Shown: positions 24,097 to 36,600 of the stretch, piece after piece
Position numbering within the stretch: the first letter of the stretch is position 1
Layout of the letters: each line of letters begins with the position of its first letter
From: Drosophila miranda
Lineage: Eukaryota > Arthropoda > Insecta > Diptera > Drosophilidae
DNA length: 64,000 nt
Assembly (NCBI RefSeq): GCF_003369915.1
Contig: NW_022881647.1
Location: 372,001-436,000 of the forward strand
Reading direction: 5' to 3'
The notes under the pieces: generated by a model
What the model was told of the DNA's origin: nothing
The model's input: only the letters and a program-made list of their open reading frames with translations
The model's database searches: none
Translations under genes and position numbers: made by a program

Positions 24097-25212
24097 TATA
24101 CCCGATACTCAAAATGAGTATTTGGGTATATTAGATTTGTGGTAAAAGTGGATGTGTGTAACGTCCAGAAGGAATCGTTTCCGACCCCATAAAGTATATA
24201 TATTCTTGATCAGCATCAATAGCCGAGTCGATTGAGCCCTGTCTGTCTGTCCGTCCGTCCGTCTGTCCGTCCGTCCGTCTGTCCGTCCCCTTCAGCGCCT
24301 AGTGCTCAAAGACTATAAGAGCTAGAGCAACGATGTTTTGGATCCAGACTTCTGTGATATGTCACTGCTGCAAAAATATTTCAAAACTTCGCCCCGCCCA
24401 CTTCCGCCCCCACAAAGGACGAAAATCTGTGGCATCCACAATTTTAAAGATATGAGAAAACCAAAAACGTAGAGTTGTAGAGAATGACCATATCTTTAAG
24501 ACTGCGGAATCTGAATTGGATCGTATTATTATTATAGCCAGCATCAAGAAAACAATTAAATTTTTTCTCGCCCTGTCTCTCTCTAACACACACGTAGCAT
24601 AGCCGGCTTTGCTTAGAGTAAAACATTAGCGCCTAGATCTCAGAGACTACAAAAGCTAGAGCAACCAAATTTGGTATCCACACTCCTAATATATCGGACC
24701 GAGACGAGTTTGTTTCAAAATTTCGCCACACCCCCTTCCGCCCCCGCAAAGGACGAAAATCTGGGGATATTCAAAAATCTCAGAGACTATTAAAGCTAGA
24801 GTAACCAAATTTGGTATCCGCACTCCTGTTAGATCTTACTATAAAACGTGTATCTCAAAATTTCGCCCCACCCCCTTCCGCCCACACAAAGGACGAAAAT
24901 CTGTTGCATCCACAATATTGCACATTCGAGAAAACTAAAAACGCAGAATCATAGATAATGACCATATCTATCAGATTGCTGAATCTGGATCAGATCAGAT
25001 CATTTTTATAGCCAATAGGAACAAATCAATTTGCAGTGGCTACGCAGCGCCCGACGCCACGCTCAGACTGATTTTCTGTCTCTCTCGCACGCACTCTTTG
25101 TCGTGTCGTTTAATATTAGCGGCGTCTGCCGGAGGAGAGCCACACTGACTTAGTATCGGGTATAACCGTAGAGTTGCGGTGTCCGCAGCAACTCACAACG
25201 TTCCCCCTCGTT
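24097..25212 (+). mobile_element. DINE-1 copy, full length
   Basis: About 1.12 kb with both ends, starting directly at the truncation point of the previous copy and ending CCCCCTCGTT at the edge of the second BEL/Pao element. Confidence 0.92.
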
Positions 25213-25467
25213 CTTTCTGCTCTTGTGGTGTCCGTATCTACCCTCCGAATCCAGCCAAGGTTGTAGCCATCAGCTCCACACTTCCGCATCCGATTTGGAT
25301 AATTTCTCTTTTCTGCGTGTGAGTGCCGAATATGCCAACAGGTCGCGAGGAGAGCAAACAACTTCTGCCGGTGACCTCTCCAAGTGTCAAAAGGCCACGC
25401 AGCTCTTCCGCCCCAGAAACGCCCACCTCGGTGACTCGCAAAGTGAAGTCCCCAGGTACTCCGGGGC

Positions 25468-26075
25468 TAGTTTTGGGTAAACATTGCTCATTTTGGGGAA
25501 CATGTTCACATGTTCTTTTTTAGTAAGTGAGTCAACTCACTCATATTGCTCACTTGTTCACCTAGATTGCTCAGTTGCTCATTGCTCACTTAGATTGCTC
25601 AGTTGCTCACTAGCTCACTTAGATTGCTCAGTTGCTCACTTGCTCACTGTTCACGCACAGATCACTAAGCACCACAGTTTTTTACACAAATAAAATACGT
25701 TACATTTCAATTTTAATCAAACATTTAAAACTAAAAAAAAAAATTGCAATGATTCCAAATTTCACTATACTTTCGAAGTATCGAATATACTGAATTTATA
25801 AAAGAATAAACAGTTTTGCCGGTAATACAAAAAGTATGAAGTAAAAGCAAATATGAGCAACAACCGCCAGAACGAAAAATGCCCTTTGAGGAGCAAAATT
25901 GCGCAAAAAGTGAGTAGAGAACAAGTGAGCAAAAATTAACAAGTGAACAACAAAGAACAAGTGAGCAAAAAAGAACAAGTGAACAAAAAAGAACAGCTTG
26001 GAAGGAACATGTTCAGTTGCTCACTTAAGTGAACAACTCTTTTTTGTTCACTAACTCATGAGCAACGCAACACTT
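25468..26075. mobile_element. hAT-like non-autonomous transposon, 608 bp
   Basis: Flanked by the perfect 8-bp duplication TCCGGGGC (25460-25467 and 26076-26083) inside BEL gag codons. Termini are TAGTTTTGGG on the left and the inverse of AAGTGTTGCG on the right, fitting the hAT pattern nAGTnTTG. Near both ends are many copies of TTGCTCA/GTGAGCAA, including a tandem array of about 21-22 bp units (25550-25645). It has no transposase. The short tandem subterminal motifs suggest transposase binding sites. Confidence 0.85.
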
Positions 26076-26355
26076 TCCGGGGCCCACCACAAGCTCCGCT
26101 GGTTCGAAGACCAAATCGGTCCTGTTCCCGTCACTTAAGGTGCCAGCGCGTACGCAAAGCAGCCCAAGCGGCTCTCGACACTCCCGCACAATGGCTCAAT
26201 CCGCCGCCACTGCCGAAGCAGCCTCACGCAAGCCTATGCATTTCGGAGAGCGAATAAACCTTCCGAATCCCCGCACTCCATCCGACTCGCTTGCCACGGT
26301 ACGCCGTGACCAAATCCGAACCATGTGGGCCGAGGTTGAGGCAGAGCATAAGAAC

Positions 26356-27045
26356 CATAGCTCGCAAATAACTGTTGACACTTTCGGCGTGTCTGATAAA
26401 AACCTCTCATTGACGGACACATTGAGAAAATGGACTGAAAAGACCCGATCAAATCTGTTTTTGCTCAACTCGCTCTTCGCTCAAGCAAAGACCGATTTTT
26501 CACTTCTCTTTTGTTCCTGTTTTTCACTGAGCATCTTGTCGCGAGTGAACGAACAAAGTGTCTTTTGCGTATGTATGCGTGCTTGTACGTGTGATGCTTA
26601 TGGCAACTATCAATTTTTGTGAATTCTATACGGTTTGACTATTGGAGCTTAAAATGAATCGTGAAAAGCAAAACGAAAATGTTCGTTTGCCAATTTTGCA
26701 AATAAATATACATATTACAATACAATAGCCCAAAAGATGCGGAAAACATGAATAAATAAACATATACACGAAAAAAAACTAAAAACACTTTACTCAGACA
26801 CTTGTTTGGTTCTGCTCATCTAAAGACACTTTTTCTGTGAGCGCTTGACCAAAGTGTTTTTCTAAGTTGTTATTGTGAGACACGATCGTGTGTCGGGCTC
26901 ACCCGAAAACCCGAAACACATAACACAAGCGAAGAGACAAAAAGTGTTCTGCTCAGTGAGAGACCGTGTCTTCGTGGTCTTTTTCGGTTTTGTCAGTGAC
27001 GAGACAGCAAAGGGAAAAAGTGTTGACCGTCGTTTGCGAGCTATG
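26356..27045 (+). mobile_element. Non-autonomous DNA transposon (8-bp TSD family), copy 2, intact 690 bp
   Basis: This is the uninterrupted reference copy of the family. It is flanked by the perfect duplication ATAAGAAC (26348-26355 and 27046-27053). Ends are CATAGCTCGCAAATAACTG and the inverse of CATAGCTCGCAAACGACGG. Subterminal motifs of the type AAGTGTC/GACACTTT recur at both ends. No transposase frame is present. Confidence 0.9.
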
Positions 27046-29112
27046 ATAAGAACTGTTTCGCATTTGTGGCTGAAGAGGGTCCGCAGGTTAAGGCGGACCT
27101 TGAATCCAAATTCGATGACTGCTTTACAGTGTACGAACAGTGCGTTGCTGATCTCACTGATCAGCTCCAACAACCAGCAGTCCGTCCTTCCGCACAGCCA
27201 GATTTTCACGGCGGCTGCAGACTCCCCCCATGCGACATAGAAGTATTCGCTGGGGACTACGTCCGCTGGCTTACGTTCCGAGACCTTTTTACTGCGATCT
27301 ATGTACAAAATCCCAGTCTGTCTCCCGTGGAGAAGTTGTACCATCTCACCACTAAGACTAGTGGTGATCCGAAGGCCATAGTGGAAAAGTCTTCACTCAC
27401 CAATGACGGTTTCGAGGCGGCGTGGAATGCCCTTCGTGACCGGTACGAGAACAACAGGCTCCTTGTGACCAACCAGATAAACATCCTCCTTTCGTTGGCT
27501 TCCATCGGTTCCGAGTCAAGTCGTGCTCTAAAGGAGCTTCTCAGCACGATCCAAGGGGTCTTAACCGCACTGGCCCACTCCAAGGTCTCAACCGAAAATT
27601 GGGACAGCTTGCTAGTGACCATTTACGCCTCCAAATTACCGAGGTTGACACGGGCTTTGTGGGAAGATTCCGTCACCACAAAGAAAGAGATTCCTTCATG
27701 GAAGGAGATGGAATCCTTCCTCAGCCAGAGATATCTGACGCTCGAAGCCATCGAGGGCAACCCGTCCGCTTTACACAGTTCGAAAAGCGATTCGCATCCG
27801 TCACCTTCCCGCAGCAATCCGTTCCGGTCCCAAGGAAGTCCTTATCCTAGGAGGGTTCACTCGTTCAAGACCGCAGTGAATCCAAAGAGGAGCACGTGTG
27901 ATCTCTGCTCGAAAGAGAATCACTCAATACGGCTATGCCCTTACTTCCTCCAGATGAATGCTGATGCTCGTTCCAGCTGCATCAAACAAAGACAGCTTTG
28001 TCTGAACTGCAGCGCGCGAGGCCATCAGATCCGGGAATGCCAAAGTGTCCATAACTGCAGTACTTGTGGGGACCGACACCACACGCTGCTGCACCGTGGC
28101 AATCCAATTTCGAGTGAATCCACTGTCGTACCAAATCCGAGTTCTTCTGACGCGCCGCCCAGCGTTCAAAATTATATTGCCTCTCGCCAAAAAGCTGTCC
28201 TTCTGGGCACGGCTATCATTGATATTTGCCATCTGGGGACAAGTTTCCGCGCCCGCGCTTTAATCGACCCGGCATCCGAGACAACGTTTATCACGGAACG
28301 TCTCTTCAATAGAATCAAGTTGCCGTTCCAACTCATCCAGGCACAGGTCTCGGGCCTTAATCAGACAGTATCCGCTCAAGCCAAGAAGCTCTGTCATTTG
28401 GCCATCCGTTCCCCGACGATGCCGGGCTTGCACTTAAACGCCACAGCCTACGTGCTGCCGGAACTGGCGGGTAACCTGCCATCCTATCCGATCCCGCAAA
28501 ATTCGTTGCAAAACCTGCCGAGCCTGACATGGGCGGATCCGACCTTCTATGAGAGTTCACAGATAGATGTCCTGATTGGAGCGGATATCCTTCCGTCCAT
28601 TCTATTAAGCGGCTCACAGACCAACATCTGTGGCTCTCTTCTCGGGCAGGAAACCATTTTCGGCTGGGTACTTACAGGCCCAGTGCCTAAGGTGATGAAT
28701 CATATCTTATCGTTTTCGAGTCAAATTTCAAGACAACCTATCAAACGGATAAAAGACTCGGGGTCCTTCTACAAAAGCAATTTCCAGCTCCCTCCGCAAA
28801 ATTTCTCGAACGGAAGGGAATATTTCCAATGCTCCGTTCCGAATTCAAGCTTGAACTTGAATGTGAATCCGTCCTTAGACCAACATAGCCTCATCAGACC
28901 ATGCAACCGCGTGGCTATTTCCAATGTCCTAAATGTGCCTCTCATCCGTTCCAAGCTCGGTACTAATGTGCCTTCGACTCCTTTATTTCAGCGTAGTTTT
29001 CCGTCTCCAGAGATGGACCCACGTCCACGTGCCAACCGCACCTTGGAAATCAGACGTTCACGAGGCATCAATTCCAATGTTCAGAGCAGAAACTGTAACA
29101 GGGCAACCGAGC

Positions 29113-29513
29113 TGTTAGCACCCCAGGCTAACAGCCTGTTATTCCTCTGCCTCGCTCTCGGGCTCTCGGTTCGGTGCGCTCCCACGATCCGCACGTCGCT
29201 CACGATAGTCTTAGCATGTAACATACAGGGAGTTACGTTTCCCACCCCGCTACAAGCTGCCGTCGTGCACATACGCGCACCTACAATCTACATATATACA
29301 TACATAAATACATGGAACATATTTATTGGAACCACTCTGTCTTCTTCTTTTGGATATTTTCCCACTCGTCGCTGGAAAGCCGCTCCGGTGATCCGCCCTC
29401 CTACAAACACTAACTAACCCGAGCTCTTCACGACATTTGCAATCGCGTACTTGGCCAGATCAGAACAACAAGCTTCAAATCAAACAAATATCGAACATCG
29501 AGTCCTCAACAGA
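29113..29513 (+). repeat. BEL/Pao 3' LTR (right boundary uncertain)
   Basis: Starts TGTTAGCACCCCAGGCTAAC, which can fold into a short stem. The right end may be near 29418 (caaacactaac) or 29513 (cctcaaca). No second LTR is available to fix the boundary. Confidence 0.55.
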
Positions 29514-29931
29514 AGTTCCCCAAGTCTGCCCAAGGATTACTCTCTGCTTCTGATCTGCCTCTCTATCGGTGTGCCTGATTGTACGTGTACGTGTGTGTTT
29601 GTCTCGTCTCCCTCGTCTCACCATCGTTTCGGGCGCGCTCTGGAAGAGGAAACTGGAACTGGAATTGGTATTGCTGGAGTTCTGGAAGCAGAGAGCCTCT
29701 TCTTCGTTCACTTCTTCGCTTTCTTGGCGGGCATTCGCGGCTGCGTGATATTGCCCGGATCACACCAGCGATCAGTCGAAGACGAAGACTTGCAGTGAAC
29801 GCGACGTGTACCTCCGCGAACACGCGTCCTCCAACACATCCGCTCTTGCATTCAGCTCGTTAGATCGTCGTCAGCTACAGCCAGATTGTACTCCGCACTC
29901 AAACCCTCTCTCGCCCGATACCAAGTAAAAG

Positions 29932-32900
29932 ATGGCCAAAATCATTTTATTCTGTGTGCTGAGCCTTTTGGCATGCGCTGCAGGTTAGTACAAGTCCAAT
30001 ATTTCTATGGAATAAGTTTCTGATTTGTGTACGGATTTTTCGTTGGGAAATTTCTTTAAAAATGTACGAATACCGATTGGTGGCTTTTTGAGGAATTCCC
30101 ATTAACATTAAAAGAGTTACAATTAATTTATATCCCTGGATATAATACTAAACGATTAGATAAAGTGGTCCCAAAGAACTGTAGAATTAGATGTGCTTCG
30201 AAATCTATTATCTGTGTAATATCTAAAATTTCCTATAAGTTTCGCAATTCTATTTCCAAAACCGTGCTTCCAACGAACTGCACAAAATGATGATCTGGCC
30301 AAGTGCTTGAAAAAGTCTAAGACCCAGAAACTGGCCCGAACGAATGAATAATGCATTCTCATCATTATATCTGAATCAAAGTCTCGGCCATTAAGTCTGT
30401 TCGGTGCTTTTGCATAAATTTTTTCCATCGCTCCGCTCTTTTCTCATCGATTACCTGAAGCTGAATTGCACTGTTCCCGTTCCCGTTTTGGACCCCACCA
30501 GGAGCCAGAGCTCTTTTTTAATATCAAATTTCGTTCTGCTTATCCCAGTCGCCATGTCCATTATAATGATTTGCCTGCTAACTGGCCGGAGGGATGCTAG
30601 GTGCCAACAAATAACTAGACTTGGCATCGGTCCCGCTGCCCGGGGGGCCCGGGGTATGCCTCCTGCATCCTCCAGCATCAAAGTCTGGGGCAAACACTAG
30701 CATTGACTTTGTGTGCATCATTAGAGACGTGCTAAATTCGCGATCTCTCCAGGAGTATCTATCGCTGGCCGAACGTAATTACCTTCCGAAATTAAAGTGC
30801 TCGAAAATAGACGGCTGTAGGGGGAATCTAAACGAAATACTGTCCAATTATTGGGTTTCCCGATCCCGTTCCCGTTCCCGATCCAGCTCCAGCCCATTCC
30901 CCCAATCGAGTTCACGTTCAGAGTCAGAGTCAGTGTCAAATTAACTACAATTGGATGGTGTTTGGATGAGAGGGGAGAGAAACTGGACTTCCTTCACGTT
31001 AGCTCCCTTGAAGATATTGTTGTTTCTTTTTTACCTCGAATTCTATCCGTTGGATCCGTTCCAAGCGAAGATTGCGATCTAGTCGGATTCATTTTGGGGG
31101 AATTAATTCTCGAATTAGGTTGGATCCCTCTCTGAGATTTGGGTTGGAGGAATAAATTGGTCAATTAAAATGAAATTTGAGAATGTCTTCAGCTTGTTCT
31201 TTTGCTTCTGCCCAGGGGGATTGGTGTTCTTATTGGTTGGTTCTATTGAGAGATGGAAATCTCAGCTGCTCAGATGCATAATAAATCCGCTCGACTGCTG
31301 TCAGTCTTCACAATCTTCCCATTCATAAATCTACCCTCGGATCGGTTGTCGTCTCCGTTGTCTTTCGGATTTAAATCGCCGGAAATAATTTCATATACAA
31401 ACAGATAGCCACACAGATACGAGTGCTCGTGTGTAGGTATTGAGGTGCAAGTGAGTGGACAAACATTGGAACCCTGTCTATGCCATATCCATAGACATAC
31501 CCTTGCCTATATCCATCCACGACAAGTGCCATAAATTGCCAAGTGCCTGGAGGTGCCTTTAAAGTATTTGTGTTTATCTTTTGAGCCGTTCTCAAAGGGC
31601 CAATACCAACACACACACGCACACACCTATGCATGCGTCCAGTTGCGGACGATTGTTGAGGCATTGTTCCCATCCGGGGCTCACGGTCTTGCCATCAGTG
31701 CCGTCGCACACCAGCCTGCATATTCGGTCGAACCTGTCACGGAGGACGAAATCGTCGCCCTGGCCCAAAGCTTAAAGGCCAAGAAGGCTCCAGGCCCTGA
31801 TGGAATCCCCAACCGTGCGGTAAAACTGGCGATGGCATACAACCCGCACGAGTTTGCTAAGGCATTCACGCAGTGCCTGCGGGAAGGTCTATTTCCGCCG
31901 CAGTGGAAGTTGCAACACCTGGTGCTATTGCCAAAGCCAGGAGAGCCGCCGGACGATCCCTCCTCGTTTCGACCGATTTTCTTAATCGACTCGCTGGGGA
32001 AGACTCTGGAAGAGATAATCCGTAGAAGACTGGACAACGCCGTCGAGGATGCTGGGGGACTTTCACCAAACCAATACGGCTTCAGGAGTGGGAGGTCAAC
32101 GGTGGACGCCATAGGCAGGGTAGTCGACATAGCCTCCAAGGCAGTGGAGGGAACTCGATGGAAGGGCGGCAAGAAGGAATACTGCCTGATTGTCACCCTA
32201 GATATCAGGAACGCCTTCAATACAGTGAAGTGGGAGTGCATCCTGGACTCACTTAACCGGCGCGGTGTACCCCAATACCTTCAGGCAATCGTAAGGAGCT
32301 ACTTCGAGGGGAGACTGCTGGAGTATAATACGGCGGCCGGCGCGCAGACTCACGGCATAACGGCAGGCGTTCCCCAAGGATCAGTGATGGGTCCCCTCTT
32401 ATGGAACATTGCCTACGATGGAGTCATGAAATTAGCACTTCCAGGCGGATGTCAGCTAACCTGCTACGCAGATGATGTCGCCCTGACTGTGGTAGCCAAG
32501 CACCTGGACGTCGTCGAAGCAAATTGCGACACCGCAATCCAGCTGATTGCAGACTGGCTCCGTTCTGCGGGACTAGAGCTAGCCGCTCATAAAACCGAGG
32601 CAGTATTGGTGAGCACCCGTTCGACTGTGGAGACCGCTCACATCAGGGTTGGCGACCAGAGACTATCGTCGAAACGAGCCATTCGGTATCTGGGCGTGAT
32701 GATCGACACCAGGCTCAGTTTCCGTGAACACCTAAGCTACGTCCAGGAGAAAGCGGCAAACACGAGTCGGGCGCTGTTCCGAATACTGCTCCGATCTGCT
32801 GCGGCTTTCGGACCATATCCGACGACGCTGCCCTAGTACTGGCGGGTGTCCTACCTATCGACCTTCTGGTGCTTGAGGAGAGGGCCGTGGCCGAAGCCAT

Positions 32901-35900
32901 CCGGGCTGGCGCGGCAAGGAGAGACGCGCGCAAGCAGGCCCGTGAAGGAAGCCTCAGAGCATGGCAAAGCCGCTGGGACGGCTCTGATAACGGACGGTGG
33001 ACACACCGCCTGATTCCGGATGTCCGATATTGGATCGGCAGGCGACACGGTGCGGTCAATTTCCATTCCACACAGCTTCTGAGCGGACACGGCTGCTTCA
33101 GCCATTACCTTTGGAGGTTCGGCCACGAGGACTCGCCGAACTGCTCGTGGTGTGGCGACGCCACTGAAGACGCTGAGCACATCATTTTTCAATGTGGGCG
33201 CTTCTCACTTATTAGGGAGGAGTTGTGGCGAGCCGCCGGCGGGCAGCTCACGCCGAACAACTTGATCGAGGCGATTGTGGAAGACCCCATGGTATGGTCG
33301 GCCTGGAGCAACTTTGCAGCCGGCGCCATGAAGGAGCTGCGTAGGTGCGAGCGCCGAAGGAACGAGAGTGGCTAGGAGGAACCATGGTCCCTGCGAAGCA
33401 ATGCTTTGCGGCCGTCCCGCAGAGACCCGGAACTTACTGCCGGTCTCTCCAACTCAATACAGCTCCCTGTCTAGCTATAGTTAAGTCCCAGGCTTATAAA
33501 ATTTAATAAAATTAAGAGTTAATACAGAAAAAAAAAAAAAAAACCTATGCATGCATGTAGGATACAAACAGATGACTGTTTAGCACGCTCTGAGAGGGCT
33601 AAGATCTTTTACCTGTTGGAACCAGCCAGAACCGTCACTATCATCTTGCATTGTTTTCTCTCGTCCCAGAGCACCCCCCGAGCAGGGAATGAAAGCAGAG
33701 CTCTTCTCGGGTCAGCGATTACATAAGAGTCTGCCGGCCGCCTGCTCTCTCTTTCATTCTTTCATGCGTCTTTTCAGTGCTTGGGGCTGACCAGAGCACC
33801 CACCAGCCACCAGCTAATTAATGTCATCAGCACCTTGATTCCCCATCGGATTTTGTGTGTAGCTGCCGGAGGCACAACTCCGGGTCAGGGACCGCATAAA
33901 TACTCCTGGTCATCATCATCATCAACATTATCATCATGAGTCATAAATCATGTGTCCAAAGTTCTTCGTTTGTTATTCTTTTTATAGAGACAATTGCCGA
34001 CTGCTTTTGGTAATCCTATTTAATGATATTTGTCTTTGGCTTCGTTCTGTTTCTGGCTCTGGCTGTGGTTGTGGCCTCTAGCTTCTGGCCATCTCTGGCC
34101 TGGCTATTACGCATGCGATGTCCGAAACTGAAACCGTTACTACAATTATTTCGGTTACGCGTTGCGATTTCATAGGTGTTTCGGTATTCAGAGCGGGATC
34201 CCCGGATGGGTTTTGGACTTGGGAATTTCGGGGTTCGTTCACCTGCAGAAGACCCCCACTAATTGTTTGCTTGTGCTCTTCCGGGATTAGGTCAACGCAT
34301 TACGACAATCCATTTGGATGGAGTCCAGTACTTTATCAGCCGGATGAATCCCTATTCGCCGGAACTGAACTACTTCCTGGCCTACCAGTATTGCCGCTCT
34401 TTGGGCCTGCAGCTGGCCTCGTTCGAGACCAAGGAGAAGGCCGAATCGATGACCACGTATTTGAAGAATGCCGGCTACGGCAACTACGATTTCTGGACCT
34501 CTGGAAATCGCCTGGGCACGGGCATGTTCCTATGGATGAGCACCGGTTTACCGTTCAATGCCACCTTTGACTTCTTCGAGAACTCGGCGGACGCCATCCA
34601 GGCCGGCCTCCTCGATCCCGTCGATCACAACAGCAACACCTCGCCCCAGCGCACCGCCCGCGACAGGTAAGTACGCCAGGAAGATCCCCCATCCTCCCTG
34701 TCCGGCCCCAGTGTGTATCTCTCCTTACATCGCTCTCTGTTTTTGCACTCTCCATTCCATCTCCAACTATAGCAGCAGTGGCGCCGAGAAGGGATGCGTG
34801 ATCCTGAAGCAGCCCACGCTCAAGTGGATGCCCGAGGACTGCTCGGCCGTCAAGGTCTTCATTTGCGAGCAGACCCGCTGCTACTACTACAACTACGGCA
34901 GCATCCCGGTCTCGTCTGCGCAGGGGTAAGGACACTAGACGAAGGCAGCCACTAAGCGAACAGAAAAGGCGCGAATAAGATCAAGCCAGAATTGAGAGAA
35001 GAGAAGAGTAACGAGGAGAAGAGAAAAGGAGCAGGGAAGAACGATGAAAGAACCATATTCATAAAAGCAATAAACAAATTTAAATATACTATAATTAAAG
35101 TTAATTAATTCGCTATACGAACGGCCCGCTATAGCGGCAAATAAACCGCAAGGATAACCTGATTAAACGAAAGTTAATTTAGTTGACCACAAACACACAC
35201 ACACACAGCCACACAGAACACCCACCCACACACACACACACCAACACACACACAGAGACAGAGTGCAAATCTAAATCTGATTCCGATTCCCAGTCCGAAC
35301 AAAAGATATTTGCCAAAATAAAACAAAAAACTGAAACTCAAAAATAGGTGAGCTAAACCCCAAATCGTTACAAATCTACCATAACTACACACACACATGC
35401 ACGCAGGCAGACACACACACACACACAGATAACCGTGTTGTGTGTGTGTGCCTGCGCCTCAATCTATGCATACATCTATAAAGATTACATCTAAAGACTA
35501 AAGACTAATGCGAAGCTCTTAGCTAACTTACTTACTAACGCCGTCCAAAAAAAAAAAAACAAACGTTCGAGATGTCAGAGATTTCAAAATCGATCCAAAT
35601 TTACACAGTTTTTATTCGAGCAAAAACTACCAAAAGAATCCTTCCTTGTAGACGCCAATGCGATAACCGAACCACGAAAATTAATGCAATCTGATATTTA
35701 AAGAGATATTTAAAGGAATTGATATTAATCTTAAATCAGTTTAGAGTTCCTTTCAGAGAAACTCATTATTTGAAACCTATTCTAAAAGAGAAGCAATTTT
35801 GGGAACCAGAATCATATAAAAGCAACTGCAGTTGCAACAAATGTGTCCCCAGTTCTAGCTCATTTGATTCCACGTAAAATTTCATAGCGATCCTGTTTCA

Positions 35901-36565
35901 GATTGCACTAACTTTTCCCCAGTTCGATTCCATATGAGCGCCGAAAGAATCTCGCTAAGATCTACATAGATCTAAAACCCTAAATACTCTACGTAATATT
36001 TTGTTTGGTGGTTTGGGGCTTAGCTTCCTTAGATGTTCTCGCCTCTCGTTGTTGTTGCTGTTGTTGTTGTTGTTGTCGTTGTGGTTGTCATGATGATTTT
36101 TGTTCAACTAACTAACTTTAGTATAAGCAGCTTAAAGCTCGAACTTTCGCACTAACCACGACCACCAACTCCAGCCGAACCGCTCCACCGTGCCCCCTCT
36201 ACTCCTCTGTTAAGCAGCAAAACTCAAATGGCAACTGTTTTCGTTCTCTTCTCTTCCATCTGCCCAAACGCTGTGCCACAGACGTCCCATCACCTCGACC
36301 ACGCCCAGAACGCCTGACGGACTGATGCACCTGCATGCCGCCCCCACCACCACGCCCCTACCCCTGCTCATGTCCACCACTGGAGGCCTGTACACGGCCG
36401 CCAAGGCCAAGTCGTCGCCAGCGATTGCCCAGCGCCTGGCAGAGGAGGCCAGCTCGCCGTCGTTCCACTCCTTCAAGCTGAACCAAGATCGCTCGCTGGC
36501 CGACAAAGATGCCATTGACGTGGAGGTGGACGACCAGGATACGGACATGGATGCCGAGGAGCACG

Positions 36566-36600
<35 letters not shown>

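Larger units (their letters stand above)
25332..29417 (+). pseudogene. BEL/Pao gag-protease frame, interrupted by two transposons
   Basis: The ATG at 25332 opens a Gag N-terminus rich in Ser/Pro. The frame is cut at 25467 and 26355 by the two insertions; on the far side of each it resumes in phase. From 27054 the frame is open for almost 790 codons. Zinc-knuckle regions are at about 27900-28085 (CDLCSKENHSIRLC, CLNCSARGHQIREC). An aspartic protease follows (about 28195-28680) with ALIDPASETTF as its active-site motif and DVLIGADIL. After TGPVP the frame continues about 240 codons without polymerase motifs and ends at 29417 inside the LTR. The polymerase was evidently deleted before or during insertion. 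Confidence 0.85.
25213..29513 (+). mobile_element. BEL/Pao retrotransposon, gag-protease only, with two nested transposons
   Basis: Carries a BEL-type gag and aspartic protease but no reverse transcriptase, RNase H or integrase. The protease end runs into a short divergent tail and then the 3' LTR (from TGTTAGCACC at 29113). The 5' LTR was not found: the sequence left of gag is DINE-1. Two short transposons interrupt gag at 25468-26075 and 26356-27045, each with a perfect 8-bp duplication. It ends just upstream of the lectin gene and may supply or disturb its promoter. Confidence 0.85.

Noticed and set aside
34291..34925. Classical sugar-binding lectin
   Set aside because: The domain has the four cysteines, but EPN/QPD and WND motifs are not seen, so I do not claim sugar binding.
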